Positions 13,179 to 24,090 of a DNA stretch of 64,000 nucleotides are shown here, one piece after another (the stretch's first letter is position 1; each line of letters starts with the position of its first letter). The position numbers and the translations under genes were made by a program. Under the pieces are notes generated by a model. That model was given only the letters and a program-made list of their open reading frames with translations, ran no database searches and was not told the origin of the DNA. The stretch is from Adineta vaga (lineage: Eukaryota > Rotifera). Location of the stretch: assembly GCA_021613535.1 (NCBI GenBank), contig CP075494.1, positions 1,798,001 through 1,862,000 on the forward strand. The letters are read 5' to 3'.

Positions 13179-13236
13179 GAGGGTGTTGGTGTGGGTGAGG
13201 GTGAAGAGGATATACACCCACCCACCCACCCTCAAG
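13179..13236. repeat. Telomere-like hairpin element
   Basis: Left arm GAGGGTGTTGGTGTGGGTG, right arm CACCCACCCACCCACCCTCAAG, short AT-rich loop. Same family as 61001-61066; the left end has lost the ATCTT extension. Confidence 0.75.
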
Positions 13237-14215
13237 AGCACAGTTTGTATTCATATGAGACATGTATGATTAAAGCTATTGGAAGTTGATTGTTGATCTG
13301 ATTCCAGACCTGTTTCACTGCAATATCTGCTGAACAATTCCAATATCTGATGATTGTGATAGTTTTTCTTCTTTTGTAATGAGTAATGGTGAAATGTGTA
13401 GAATTCATTAGGCATGTTGATAAGCGGTAGCAACAGTGTTTCTAATGACAAAGTGTACAGAACCCGAATGAAAAGGCATTGGCTACGATAAATATGTACT
13501 TTTGATCTTACTAAAAACTTTCTTCCGACAGAAAAATTGCGAAAATATTCAGAGAGGGTTCGTTTTCACCAAAACTGTACTTGTTCCTAGAACATGCAAG
13601 ATATTATACTATCCTTTATGTTTTTCATTTTCAAAATAATTTTTCCTGATTCATCACCATTAACGGAATTGAAAACCGCGTCCTCAGAGCGACTCTAATG
13701 AAAAAATTGTGTTGGCGAGAGCGCTTCGAATCATTTCATTCGATACATCATATCACCCGTTTAAAAGTACACATCGATTTCTTTTTGTCTTCTTTTTTTT
13801 GTAGAGCAAAACCGGTTCTCGTGGAACCAACATTATTTTAATCAGTATTCGAAAACTTTCAAGTTAAAAAAGTCTATTTAGAATCAAATAAAATAAATAT
13901 TCGGAATCAGTATGAAAAACTGAGTTAGACCATGTGTATTTGAACTTTTGGTTTTATATTCTAATTGATTGTTCCACATGAAGGAAAAAGACGTTTTTTC
14001 ATTATTGCATAAAATGATTCTAATACGAAAGAATACATTTATCAATTTCTCTTGAATAGAAGAAGAAAAAACCTTTTAAATTTTGAATTTTAAATTTCAT
14101 TTTCTTTTTCAAGCATCTGAACGTTAAAAGGATGTTTTTTTCTCTATAAATATAGAATGCTAAGTGATGATAAACATTACATTCTTATTTTATTCAAACT
14201 AACAAAATAGAAAAA

Positions 14216-15142
14216 ATGGATGACAAGAACATAATCTACATTTTAGTATATGCTAAAATAATTCTTCTTGGTTTTACTTCAATTGGATCAATACTTTATA
14301 CTTTACCAATATGTCTGATTAAAAAATTTCATACATCTCTTAATTTCTTAAGTATTAATATTAGTATTACTTTATTTCTTTGTGTTGTATTTTGGGCAAT
14401 TTATTTCATTATGAATACATGGTATATTGATATATTTTGGACTGAAAAATCATGTTTATTAATATCATATTTACAAACAACCTTTAATTGTTTATTTATT
14501 TATAGTACATGTATTGCTTCATTAAATCGATTATTTGCTATTGTTTATCAAAGTAAAGTATTATTTCGAACAAAAAAGTGGGTTATGATATGTATTAGTA
14601 TACAATGGAGTATATCAATAATAATTCCTTTACCACATTTTAGATCAAGTTCACAAGTAAATTTAATGAATTGATAGAAATATCACAATAATAGTTTTCT
14701 TTTCTTTTAGCATTGTTTTACATCAGGTCCTGGACTTATTCAACAAATTTACTCATTATTTATTGTTAGTATTTTACCTTCAATCTTTTTGATAATAACT
14801 AATATCATTATTTTTATCAATGTTCATCGATCAACGCGACGTGTGCATTCAATGAAAAATGATCAAGATCAGTCATGTTCAACTCTTCATCCACGAGATG
14901 CGAAATTATTGAAACATATGATTTTCATGTTTGTTGTATTTTTTTGTGGTTGGACATCAATTTACATAGTAGGATTAGTGGATTGGAGTGAAAAAGATAT
15001 TACGTATGTTGTATTACATAGTGTTGCAATGTTACCACCAATATGTTTTGCTATTAATATAATCGATTTATTCTTATACAATCATGAATTACGAACATAT
15101 TATTCAAACAAGCTACGCAATCGATGTCAACCATCAACATAA
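14216..15142 (+). CDS. Orphan seven-transmembrane receptor (rhodopsin-like)
   Basis: Exons 14216-14656 and 14711-15142, separated by a 54-bp gt-ag intron at phase 0, encode 290 residues. Hydrophobicity suggests seven membrane segments: about residues 7-29, 42-64, 80-102, 122-140, 160-183, 212-233 and 246-268. TM3 is preceded by a Cys (KSCLLISYL) and TM3 ends in ASLNRLFAIVY, the position of the DRY motif with a conserved Arg-equivalent. The loop before TM6 is basic, and TM6 carries FFCGW instead of CWxP. The N-terminus is very short and there is no signal peptide. It resembles the many divergent small GPCRs I expect in rotifers; the ligand cannot be inferred. No frame breaks. Confidence 0.75.
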
Positions 15143-16728
15143 ACATATTATATGTTATCTTTGTCATGTTTTCTTCGTCGTCTCATATATATCTCATTTT
15201 TAATCATAAAATAAAAAATGTATTTTAAAAATAAAACCTTTGAATATGGAAAGTCATTTCTAAAAATCAGTCGTTATTTCCCATCTTGAGAACTTGGGTA
15301 TATCTTCTACACTCACATCTATACCCTCACCCACACCCACACCCACACCCACCCACACCCTCAGCTTTGAAAGTAATGCAGTATACAGGTATTAACAAGA
15401 AAAAGTAATTTTATATCAAGACAAAGCTGTATAAAATTCACACTTTATAATCAATTTTTTTATTATAAAAGCTTATATATTATTGCATTGTTCTAAGTTT
15501 ATTTACTAGTTAGTTACCATGAAACGAGTTATGTCTTTCATCTGCGTCAGTTGTATTATCGTTATGTGTAACGATTTTTTAAAACCATCATACTATGCGT
15601 CATAGCTTAAGATCTAAGCAAAATAAATTCTAAGATTGTTAGTTCGTGATATCACTGAAATTTAATATAAATGTTTTCATATTCGTAACATGTTCCTTTA
15701 AACAAAATGTTTTTTTTTATTCTTCTCAACAGATAAAAATCAATGGTGCTTTTAGCATCAGGAGGAAGACAAAATTCAACAATCGAGCGAAATATTAATA
15801 TGAATTATTGCACAGCTAATTATATGAAGCATTGATATTTATATATATATATGAATTGTAATATGATAATTCACATATCTTAGTTTGTTATTGATTCATA
15901 TGCAGAGAATAACTCGAATGAATAGCACGAAATGTATATTTTTATTCAGGCTTCTTAATACAAAGTGTTACAGAAATGTACTAATGGAAAACAAATTTCT
16001 GTTTAGCTTCATTACAGCAAAATTACCGAGTTCTTTTAATAAAAATAAGGTTGTTCAACTGTTCAGCCGCTACCGTCATGGGCATCTCTGGTCTGTTCTT
16101 GTCTGTGTTTTGATTTAAATATAACGCTCGTTTATTTCTTTCCTCATATTTAAAAAAAATTAGAGAAAATATCTCATGATACTTGTGCAAAGAAAAAACT
16201 CAATGTAAAATAAATATTCACCTTTGGATTTTGGTTGCGTTGTAGTTACAACTACGCTTAACGGATGGCCCATTTTCCTATGTTGATTTTTAGATGAAGA
16301 AAATGCAAAGCACTGATTCTTTCTTTCCATTAAGAATGAGCTAACCTAGAACTTGACTCCAGCGATATATTTATTCAATGAACGGAAGAAAAGGGAAATA
16401 AAACAAAATTATAGTCGCTATAACAACACTAATGATAATCAGAATCAAAATACTAGCAGTAACAGCCATAAAAATCAAAACTTTTCTTTGACATACGACG
16501 TCTATTCGTTTAACCATCAAACATACTTACATGAAGAAATAAGAGAGCACACTCATTTTTTTTATACAAGTGTTACGATATAATCTCAAGAAAACAATGA
16601 TTCATTCAAGTACTCAAAAAGCGTCATGTTAAGAAAAAAAAACGATAACAAAAAAACAACATGCATTGTAATATAGATAGTATATTATGAAATAGTTTTA
16701 GTGTAATGCAAGTCATTTACATAAACAA
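15143..16728. other. Intergenic around the hairpin
   Basis: Apart from the hairpin at 15283-15364 and a TA run at about 15839-15851, I see no gene. The frames at 15885-16118 and 16353-16583 are low-complexity and have no recognisable homology. Confidence 0.5.
15283..15364. repeat. Telomere-like hairpin element, degenerate left end
   Basis: ATCTTGAG at 15283 opens a decayed left arm. The right arm is four to five CCCACA-type units ending CCCACACCCTCAG at 15364. Confidence 0.7.
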
Positions 16729-18849
16729 ATGTTTCGATTCAAATTCTTCTTCTGTTTTATTCATATAAGTTTAATTATAACTTTAACCAAATCCGAATTT
16801 CCATGCCTTACTAATTCAATCATTTCTTGTCGTTGTAACAGCGATGAAAGTTTAGTTACTTGTATTGAAAATCGTCCAAGTAATGAAACATTTATCGATT
16901 GGTCAACATTTTCATCCGGTGGTCATCGATTTCATTTATTTAAATTCATCAATTTTACACATTTAACATCGAATACATTTACAAATTTCACATCAACAGT
17001 TCTTTCACTTGGAGAATTCGAATTCACATTTATCAATGGTATTGATCAAGTAAAAGAAAATACTTTTCAAATATTGAATTTCTATTCCGATACACCAATT
17101 ACTCTTATTTTTGAAAGTCCAAGAAATTTTCAACTTGCTGATTATGCATTTAGTCGACTAAAATATAGGGAAATCGTTATTTCTGGTATTCAAAATGATA
17201 ATCCTCCATATCAACTTAATCTAAAAGCATTTGATAATACACAAATTTATCAACTGAGTATTTCTAATTCTCCCGAATTTCATTTTATTTCTAATGGTTC
17301 ATCATCGATGAATATTACTCATATGAAATTGAAAAATTGTTCTTTAACAAATATTGATCTTCTTCTTGATAGTCTTTCAACATTCATATTAGATATAGAT
17401 TTATCATCAAATAAATTAAATTATATTCCATCATTCATGAAATTATCTACATTAAAGGATATTGACTTAAGTGCAAATTTATTTGAAGATGTCAAATCAA
17501 ATATATTTACAAATTTAACTCAACTAAATCGAATTAATTTATCACATAATCAAATCAAACATATTGTACCCGATGCATTTCTTGGATTAACACATTTATC
17601 TACTCTAGTTTTATACGATAATCATTTAACTTCACTTGAAACTATCACAGTTCATAATGAAGTTACATCATTTTTATATCCATTAGTTCAAACATTAACT
17701 ACATTGTATTTATCAAACAATTTTTTACATGATTTCAAACCTATACGAAATCTTTCATCTCTAAATTCATTACAAATATGTTGCAATAAAATTAAAATTT
17801 TGGATGAAAATTCATTTAAGAATGCACATAAACTTGAAACGATTGATTTGAGTTCTAATCATATTGAGTCAATTCATCCGATGGCTTTTAATGGAACAAT
17901 TCTGCTAAAGCTGGATCTATCATCAAATAGTTTCTCTTCGTTGGAAACAACAAAACATGTCATTGATGATCATTTTCATCCAAAAAATCAAACAAGCTCA
18001 TTTCTTGATACGCTTCAATCGACACTTATAGTTTTATCATTAGAAAATTGTACAAATCTATTAGAATTGAATTGGTTTGTTTTAACAAAATTAAGAAAAT
18101 TATCAATTGTGAAACTTTCAGGAATATCAAAAACAGACAAATTTTGGACATTAGAATCGAGAGACGGTTCAATTATTGATTTGGGTCATCCATCATTTGA
18201 GCTTCGAATTGCTCTTAGTGATATTCGCTTCAATAATAATGATTATTGTCTATCAAAGTCAATTTTTCGAATATTCAACAGAACAATTCTAGACGTTGAT
18301 AAAAATCATCCATGTAACTGTTTTATATTTATGATGAAAAAGAATTTCGGTGCGGGTTATCGTCCAATATGTTTATCAAACCAATCAATTGTGCAAGAAC
18401 TAACTCAAGACTGTATGAATATTGATTTATCCTGTTTATCACTGGCAAATAGTACAACTATACCATCAACTCAATCTTCACCATCATCTATGACTAATAC
18501 TTCAACAGAAACTTCATCGACGTCTAAAGTGACAACTATATCATCAAGTCAATCCTCACCAACTATAAGCAGTACTTTGACAGTAACAACAGGATCAACA
18601 ACAGCTTCATCTATATCAAGTTTGACAACATCAGTTACAACAACAACAAATGCACCAACTACACTACGAACAATAATAAAAGATGATGGAAAATGGAAAA
18701 CAATATTAGCAATAACAATTCCTTTAACAGCTGTTTCTATTATTGCAGCTGGAACCAGTATTTTTATTGTTAAAAGATGGAAAAAAAAGAATTCTAAGGA
18801 AAATATTGAGATGCTAACTGGATTTGAAAATTTATTAGCGAGAAAATAA
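16729..18849 (+). CDS. Leucine-rich-repeat type I membrane protein
   Basis: Intact 706-residue single-exon protein. The signal peptide is about residues 1-22. A Cys-rich cap follows (PCLTNSIISCRCNSDESLVTC). A run of LRRs is clearest from about residue 215 to 400, with repeats of the form LKDIDLSANLFEDV, LNRINLSHNQIKHI, LSTLVLYDNHLTSL and LETIDLSSNHIESI. A C-terminal Cys cap lies at about 520-570 (HPCNCFIFM...RPIC...DCMNIDLSC). A Ser/Thr-rich mucin-like stalk (about 575-645), one TM helix (about 655-680, TILAITIPLTAVSIIAAGTS) and a short basic cytoplasmic tail follow. The architecture suggests a cell-surface adhesion or recognition protein with no obvious signalling domain. An AATAAA at about 18883 could serve polyadenylation. 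It converges on the ART-TPR remnant on the other strand. Confidence 0.85.
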   Translation: MFRFKFFFCFIHISLIITLTKSEFPCLTNSIISCRCNSDESLVTCIENRPSNETFIDWSTFSSGGHRFHLFKFINFTHLTSNTFTNFTSTVLSLGEFEFTFINGIDQVKENTFQILNFYSDTPITLIFESPRNFQLADYAFSRLKYREIVISGIQNDNPPYQLNLKAFDNTQIYQLSISNSPEFHFISNGSSSMNITHMKLKNCSLTNIDLLLDSLSTFILDIDLSSNKLNYIPSFMKLSTLKDIDLSANLFEDVKSNIFTNLTQLNRINLSHNQIKHIVPDAFLGLTHLSTLVLYDNHLTSLETITVHNEVTSFLYPLVQTLTTLYLSNNFLHDFKPIRNLSSLNSLQICCNKIKILDENSFKNAHKLETIDLSSNHIESIHPMAFNGTILLKLDLSSNSFSSLETTKHVIDDHFHPKNQTSSFLDTLQSTLIVLSLENCTNLLELNWFVLTKLRKLSIVKLSGISKTDKFWTLESRDGSIIDLGHPSFELRIALSDIRFNNNDYCLSKSIFRIFNRTILDVDKNHPCNCFIFMMKKNFGAGYRPICLSNQSIVQELTQDCMNIDLSCLSLANSTTIPSTQSSPSSMTNTSTETSSTSKVTTISSSQSSPTISSTLTVTTGSTTASSISSLTTSVTTTTNAPTTLRTIIKDDGKWKTILAITIPLTAVSIIAAGTSIFIVKRWKKKNSKENIEMLTGFENLLARK

Positions 18850-20159
18850 CTTTTTGTATTAATTATATTTATTTTATTTTGGAATAAATTTTCAGGATGT
18901 AAATGAATGAGTGATACCATTTTCAAGATCTGGCGAGTTGTTTGATGCTCTGTACCGTGTGCTTTAGTGGCTAATTCAATTGCTTTTTTAAAGTGTTTAA
19001 TAGCAGACTCCCAGCTATTCGTTTTTGTACAGATTTGACCGAGTAATTGTTGACATTCTAAATGAAAACTATATTCATTTTCATTACTATTATTGAGAGC
19101 AAGTTGTAGGTTGGTACAAGCTTGTTCATATTCCTTAAGATTATGGTGAATAGTGGCAATATTATAATAAATGATACCTATCTCTTTTCTATCAGTATCG
19201 GGACATTTTGAATAACAATGTTGTGCTGCTATATATTGTCCAATCACTAATTGATTTTCTTCCCTATGATTATAAAGAACACCTAAATTATTATGTATTC
19301 TACCAGCGAATAAAGACTCTTTCTCCATTTCTTCATGTAAAAGACGTAAGAAGCGTTCGCGTGCAATATCAAATCGTTTAATACGGAAAAAAGATTTCAC
19401 AATATGTGCATATAAATCTTTGTCTGAGTCTGTCCTAGAAAGTGTTCGAATTATATCTAATGCTATGTGATCAACCAAAATCATTGAGAATGTCTCGTAT
19501 AATCTCTCACGAATTGGATGGTTCGGAGCTAGAGACGCATATTCAATTATTTGCTTGATTAATTCAGTGTGGTTAGATGGCAATGAACTTAAAAATATAG
19601 ATTCGGCTTTAAAGAATTGCTCGAGAGCTTGTGGTACATTGCTCATTAGAAAATATAAGAATCCGATACTGACGCAAGTTGTGGCAATCGATGGATGATT
19701 ACATGGCAGTAGTTCAAGTTCACTTTTTTTATAAAACATTAAAGCTTCTTGTAGTTTTCCTTTTTCTGTTAGAGCATTTGCCATGCCATGATAGATAGTA
19801 TGAATGAGTTCTAGTTCATTTACTTCGTTGTGTTTAAGGACAAATAGCGCATACCGATAATGAATAATTGCTTGAATGAAATTTTGTTTTGCACTATATG
19901 TCAACGCTATATTACTTTGAACAATAGCAAACCAAGGTGAAAAAATTCCAATAGTAGTTGCCGTTTCATTCAAAGCTTTATGATAATATTGCATGGCTGT
20001 ATCTAAATAGCCTTGTTGTCGACAAATTTCTCCGAGATTATTATAAATAACACTTATATCATAGTGAGTGTCAGGTAGTTCAGCTAATAATAATTGATAA
20101 AAATGTGTAGCTTGTTCATAGTCGCCAAATTTTGAGAGAAGTAAACCGAGTTCAATTAA
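18549..20159 (-). pseudogene. TPR half of a broken ART-TPR gene
   Basis: Continuous minus-strand reading from 20159 shows tandem tetratricopeptide repeats of the kinesin-light-chain type. Examples are FGDYEQATHFYQLLL, YNNLGEICRQQGYLDTAMQYYHKAL, NNLGVLYNHREENQLVIGQYIAAQHC, YYNIATIHHNLKEYEQACTN and TKTNSWESAIKHFKKAIELA. The frame runs past the expected end, near 18895, antisense into the 3' end of the LRR gene, so the natural stop seems lost or hidden by an intron. Its upstream partner with the ART-like segment lies at 20728-21183, separated by inserted repeats (20160-20728). TPRs usually act as protein-interaction scaffolds. The fragment is open for more than 430 codons, so the break is probably recent. 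Confidence 0.7.
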
Positions 20160-20620
20160 CCCTCAAATGCCCACCTGGGGTCCGCACGGACCCCAACTAG
20201 TTTCATTCGAATGTTTTACACATGCGACCGCAGATTATATCGGACCACTGTAGATATGCTCTAGTGAAGACTAGTATACGTATATCATAGAAAGCATTCG
20301 CTTATCTTCTGTCTATGAGATAAATTACCTCAAAGTAATATATACGTTTATCACTCATCTGGGGTCCACTTGGACTCCATAATAAAACATTAGTTTCCGC
20401 TTATTATTTGATTATAAATTTTTCATTCTGATATTTTATACATTTGTCCGTTCCTATCAGAGTATTGTATAGCTATCTAATAAACTGTAAAGCATGTCAT
20501 TGACTTTAGAACATCATATTGTTTATATCTGAGTACCCTTACAAGCTATCTATTATTCTTCTAAATAATTATGTCCGCCATATAAAAGTTGAATATTTTA
20601 ATCAAGAATAATTCTAGCCA
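20156..20620. mobile_element. piggyBac-like terminal remnant
   Basis: A TTAA (20156-20159) is followed directly by CCCTCAAATGCCCACC and the palindrome GGGGTCCGCACGGACCCC (about 20176-20193). TTAA target sites, CCC at the extreme end and a subterminal GGGTC...GACCC palindrome are hallmarks of piggyBac-like elements. A second, imperfect copy (CTGGGGTCCACTTGGACTCC) lies at about 20360. No matching right end with TTAA was found before the hairpin at 20621, and there is no transposase. Confidence 0.45.
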
Positions 20621-20728
20621 GGGTGTGGATGTAGGTGGCGATGTGGGTGTGGATACTACATCTTTCTAATAACCACCCACACCCACACACCCACACCCAC
20701 ACCCACACACACACACACACCCTCAAGA
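20621..20728. repeat. Telomere-like hairpin inside the ART-TPR gene
   Basis: Left arm GGGTGTGGATGTAGGTGG...GTGGGTGTGG (20621-20652); right arm CCACCCACACCCACACACCC... running into (CA)n and ending CCCTCAAGAT at 20728. Read on the minus strand, its terminal ATCTTGAGGG supplies a TGA that closes the ART-like frame. Confidence 0.75.
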
Positions 20729-21183
20729 TAGAACATATGGATAAATTAATATTTCCTCTTCTTCAGAAAATTTTGATCGAATTTCCATATGAAGTGCTGT
20801 ATATCGCTGATTGTGAAGGTGATATGTACAAAAAAGTGATATTTCATATTCATTATTTGAATTTGTCTCTTTAAATTGATTTAAACTTGGATGAAACATA
20901 AGTGATAAAAATGCTTGAATATCATCTTGAGTATGTGCTAAAATAACACAATTAAGTGATGTACAATAAAGTTTGAATTCATGATATGCATTTTTTGCCA
21001 TATTTTTTTTGATTTTCTTGGTAAATACACTTGAACATGTATAAGCATATAGAATATATTGAGGATCATCATAAGCACTTGCAAAATCAAAAGTTTCTAA
21101 AATTTCTTTCCATGTTTGAGGATCCTTTGATTTATCAATATTATTTAAATAACCTTTTTTTAATGCATAGATCGAATCTTTAA
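20728..21183 (-). pseudogene. ART-like N-terminal half of a broken ART-TPR gene, catalytic core missing
   Basis: A splice acceptor (TCTGACAG, 21184-21191) opens a frame on the minus strand. It reads KDPQTWKEILETFDFASAYD, then YHEFKLYCTSLNCVILAHTQ, then LMFHPSLNQF, and later ALHMEIRSKFSEEEEILIYP. I recognise this order from rotifer-type ADP-ribosyltransferase-TPR proteins. There the last block is the E-x-E motif region, and a segment with the catalytic Arg (YRG) and STS motif lies between LMFHPSLNQF and the last block. That middle segment is absent here, so the NAD-binding core has been deleted. The frame ends in the inserted hairpin. The upstream first exon was not found. Family recall is from memory. 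Confidence 0.5.
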
Positions 21184-21867
21184 CTGTCAGATTTGGTCAA
21201 AAGAGAAACGAAATCTAAATGAAATTAGAATTAAGTATATTTAATTAATTCCCAGTTCAAATAATCCGGTTCGGAACCGGCCAGTTCCGGGACTTTCCGG
21301 TGACTAAATCCTGTTATCGGATTTACTTCGTTTTAGTGGGAACCGACAAGAACCTGCCATAACCGATAGTCGGATACGATCTCCGATTCCCTCAGCAGGA
21401 TACCAGACACTTTCCCATGGTATCCAACGCGGAAAACATAGATATCCTGCAGGTATTCGTCGGGAATAAGCGGAATCCTGCTTCCAGGAACCATCGTTCT
21501 GGGTATATATGATTGCGTCTATTGATCACACAGAAAATCATTTCGTTGATTTCAATAATTAATTATTTTCACCTGAAATTATTAGATTAAGTTGTTTTAA
21601 TAAATGATATTATTGTATTTGATGAAAATTTTGAAAAGAATTCAGAAACAAAAAAAAACATATTGAAGATAAAGTGAATGTTGAAAAATTTCTATCTTGA
21701 GGGTGTGAGGGTAAGGATGTGGAAATAACACCATCACCCTCAACACCTGAAAAATTCTATATTAAAAATAAGGACGTTCTGTTCAGCCCGCTATAATCTT
21801 ATCTATAATAATCTCAAATGTCTGAGTTTGGAAAGTTGTTCGGTCCGTTGCATCGCTGCCCAACACC
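21184..21867. other. Repeat-rich spacer
   Basis: Contains a block at about 21255-21505 that is GC-richer than its surroundings, with many small palindromes such as CCGGTTCGGAACCGG (about 21266-21280). A telomere-like hairpin follows (21694-21744). No gene. Confidence 0.5.
21694..21744. repeat. Telomere-like hairpin element
   Basis: ATCTTGAGGGTGTGAGGG at the left, CACCATCACCCTCAA at the right, about 15 bp loop. It lies between the broken ART gene and the GST-like gene. Confidence 0.75.
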
Positions 21868-22707
21868 CTATTTCACCTCCGCATACATCTCCAACGCATC
21901 ATGCAACCGCCCAAAAAGACCTCCATGACAACTTCTCACCTCTTCCCATTCACTCTCCGGTAGAGTCACACGCATCATCCGCAGCCACGCACCAACGATC
22001 AAGTCCGCATAGCTAGCCCTTGTTCCGAGTAGAAAGGGCCCACTAGTGTCCCTCAAGAATAGCTTAGCCAGACCACCCAGCATATTCCGGAACGAATCCT
22101 TCATCTTCTCTCGCTCCTCGCCAACCAATGCAAAGTCCTCCCAGCACGTAACACCCGCGCGCCGGACGAATTCCGCCTTACTTATCTCGGCAGTAGCTGG
22201 ATCGAACGGAAAACCCTGAAGCGTAAGCTGTACATGTGCGGTAAAGGCCGCGTCGACGTTCATATTGAACTTGGCGTATTCAGGAAATTCACTCTCGCGA
22301 CACTCCGATAGCGGTACAAGTGATGCATGATCAGGCGCGAAGATGTAGTCGATCGTCTGAGGAGGGAAAAGGTCGCCCGCGCCCGAGTTTGGATACGTGT
22401 TCTGCAGGTAGACCGCGATATCGAAGGAGTCGCCGACCAACGAACCAGTGGCGGGATCCTCGATGACAGGCAGGGTAAAGAAGTCGGTGCCATCGGCGAA
22501 TTTGCGACAGGGTGGTACTTTGAGACTGCTGCGAACTTTTGCAACGTCGGGTAAAGCCACCCATGAGGTCGAGTATGGGAGACCTTTGAAGTTGAGTGCC
22601 AGTCGGGTTTTCCAAGGGTTTGGTGAGCAACAGTTTTTCTCCATGGGGGGACGCATGGCGATGTCATAGAAGACGATAGGGCTGGATGAAATTGAGGCCG
22701 TCGGCAT
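21868..22707 (-). CDS. Glutathione S-transferase-like protein, fungal type, probable horizontal transfer
   Basis: Single-exon protein of 279 residues starting at the ATG at 22707. The N-terminal thioredoxin-like half has IVFYDIAMRPP, SPNPWKTRLALNFKGLPY (about residues 28-45) and TLPVIEDPATGSLVGDSFDI (about 78-97), the pattern seen in fungal beta-etherase/Ure2-like GSTs. The C-terminal helical half includes FLLGTRASYADLIVGAWLR (about 225-245), typical of GST helix alpha-6. Members usually conjugate or reduce small electrophiles with glutathione in the cytosol. Base composition is strikingly GC-richer than all neighbours, with many C/G-ending codons, and there are no introns. All three point to recent acquisition, most likely from a fungus. 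Contamination or a chimeric assembly cannot be excluded without reads. Confidence 0.85.
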   Translation of the reverse strand: MPTASISSSPIVFYDIAMRPPMEKNCCSPNPWKTRLALNFKGLPYSTSWVALPDVAKVRSSLKVPPCRKFADGTDFFTLPVIEDPATGSLVGDSFDIAVYLQNTYPNSGAGDLFPPQTIDYIFAPDHASLVPLSECRESEFPEYAKFNMNVDAAFTAHVQLTLQGFPFDPATAEISKAEFVRRAGVTCWEDFALVGEEREKMKDSFRNMLGGLAKLFLRDTSGPFLLGTRASYADLIVGAWLRMMRVTLPESEWEEVRSCHGGLFGRLHDALEMYAEVK

Positions 22708-24090
22708 GGTGAATGATGGAAATGTGATAGGAAGACTTTTCTCCTAGAGACTGGATATTGTGTCTTTGAAAAGGAAAATGGCCTGATGGCTCAATAGAAT
22801 ATATCTGTCAAGAAAAAAATAAACAGAATTATAGGTGATGAAGAAAAATAGTAAACGTTGCGTCAAAAGAGTCACAAACTTCGTACACAGTATATATTCT
22901 TTTTCAGTTTATTTATCTTAGCAGATTTGCTGCTTCATTCGTTCCTAGACTAAGATTGTGTTTTCGCTCAACTACTACCAATGCAAAGATCTCGAAAGTA
23001 GCGTTTCTATGGAATCAAAGTTCACGTTACTCTTTCCATCACACATAGTTTAGAGAGCCAAAACGCTTTTTTTGCTCAACAAACGTATGTAAAATTCAGC
23101 TGTTAACAACCGAGTGTTCTAAAAAGAAAGATTCATAAATACATATGGCATTGCTACCTGGAACATATTAGTCCATTACCGAACATGGTGCAACCGCGAG
23201 GAAAGCAGTTGCAAGCCCCAAAAAGTAGCCTAAACTAGAGAACAGTCTTTACAAGAGACACATAATGACGACTTCCTACAATATGCTGATACGTTCCCCA
23301 ATTTTTAGTTGAGCTAAATGACATGACTCTTAGATACAGCGTTTTTAATAAGATTTTTTTCCAGAGTATACAATCAAAGAATCTTTTTAAAAAACAGAGT
23401 ATATTTGTATACTTTAGTTTAAAAAAGAGAAGATATGTATATCCAACAACACTTCTAGACTGGAGGTTGATAAATTCGTTGTCGGAAGCTAGCCGTGCGA
23501 ACTATCCGTGCGATAATAGCCAGCACAGAAATCCTTCATTTCATAGAACGTAAAAAGTTTCCTTTCGCTCGATTTCTATGAATATTTTTGAAGATTTTAA
23601 GCGATAGTTCCATGTCTTAGCACAGCTAGATAGTAGAAAGTCAAATGTTTTTATTAATATAAAAAAATAAACACGCATTTAATACGTTAAACACACTGCT
23701 CATCTCACAAGGGCAGCTAATGTGGTGAAAGAGGAGGCCGCCGCCCCTCATATGGGAGGGATTTCTGTTTTATCGAGAGACGTTTAGTGTAAGTCAGTAT
23801 GGACTATTATAGGTCACTCACCACTGTGAAACTGGTTACCGGTATGATATGGTGAAACGATGATTCACCACAATTGCATGCCCATTAGTGATCATGGTTT
23901 AAAATTTTCAAAACATTTTTTTTTGATCATCATCGATGCGGACAAATGAAAACATTTATTATTTGTTTGACTAATTTTACTGAGTTTTTCAAGCTTTTGA
24001 AAACGAAAACAGGAAGACTAATGACTGGAAAGATGTATACTAGAAAAGATTAGAGAATACATTAAAATCTATTTCACGTAGCAAAGCACC

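Larger units (their letters stand above)
10706..14215. other. Long gene-poor stretch
   Basis: About 3.5 kb with no complete gene. It contains an imperfect inverted repeat (10870-11080), a candidate orphan terminal exon (12570-12794) and a telomere-like hairpin (13179-13236). Near 13060 the sequence GGGTGTCCCAGGATAAATG recalls Tc1/mariner-type ends, but I found no partner end. Confidence 0.5.

Noticed and set aside
20640-20720. (CA)n microsatellite as an independent feature
   Set aside because: It is continuous with the right arm of the telomere-like hairpin and best explained as its expansion.
22260-22669. Four other long frames on both strands inside the GST-like gene
   Set aside because: Shadows caused by the GC-rich composition; only the 21868-22707 frame has family motifs.
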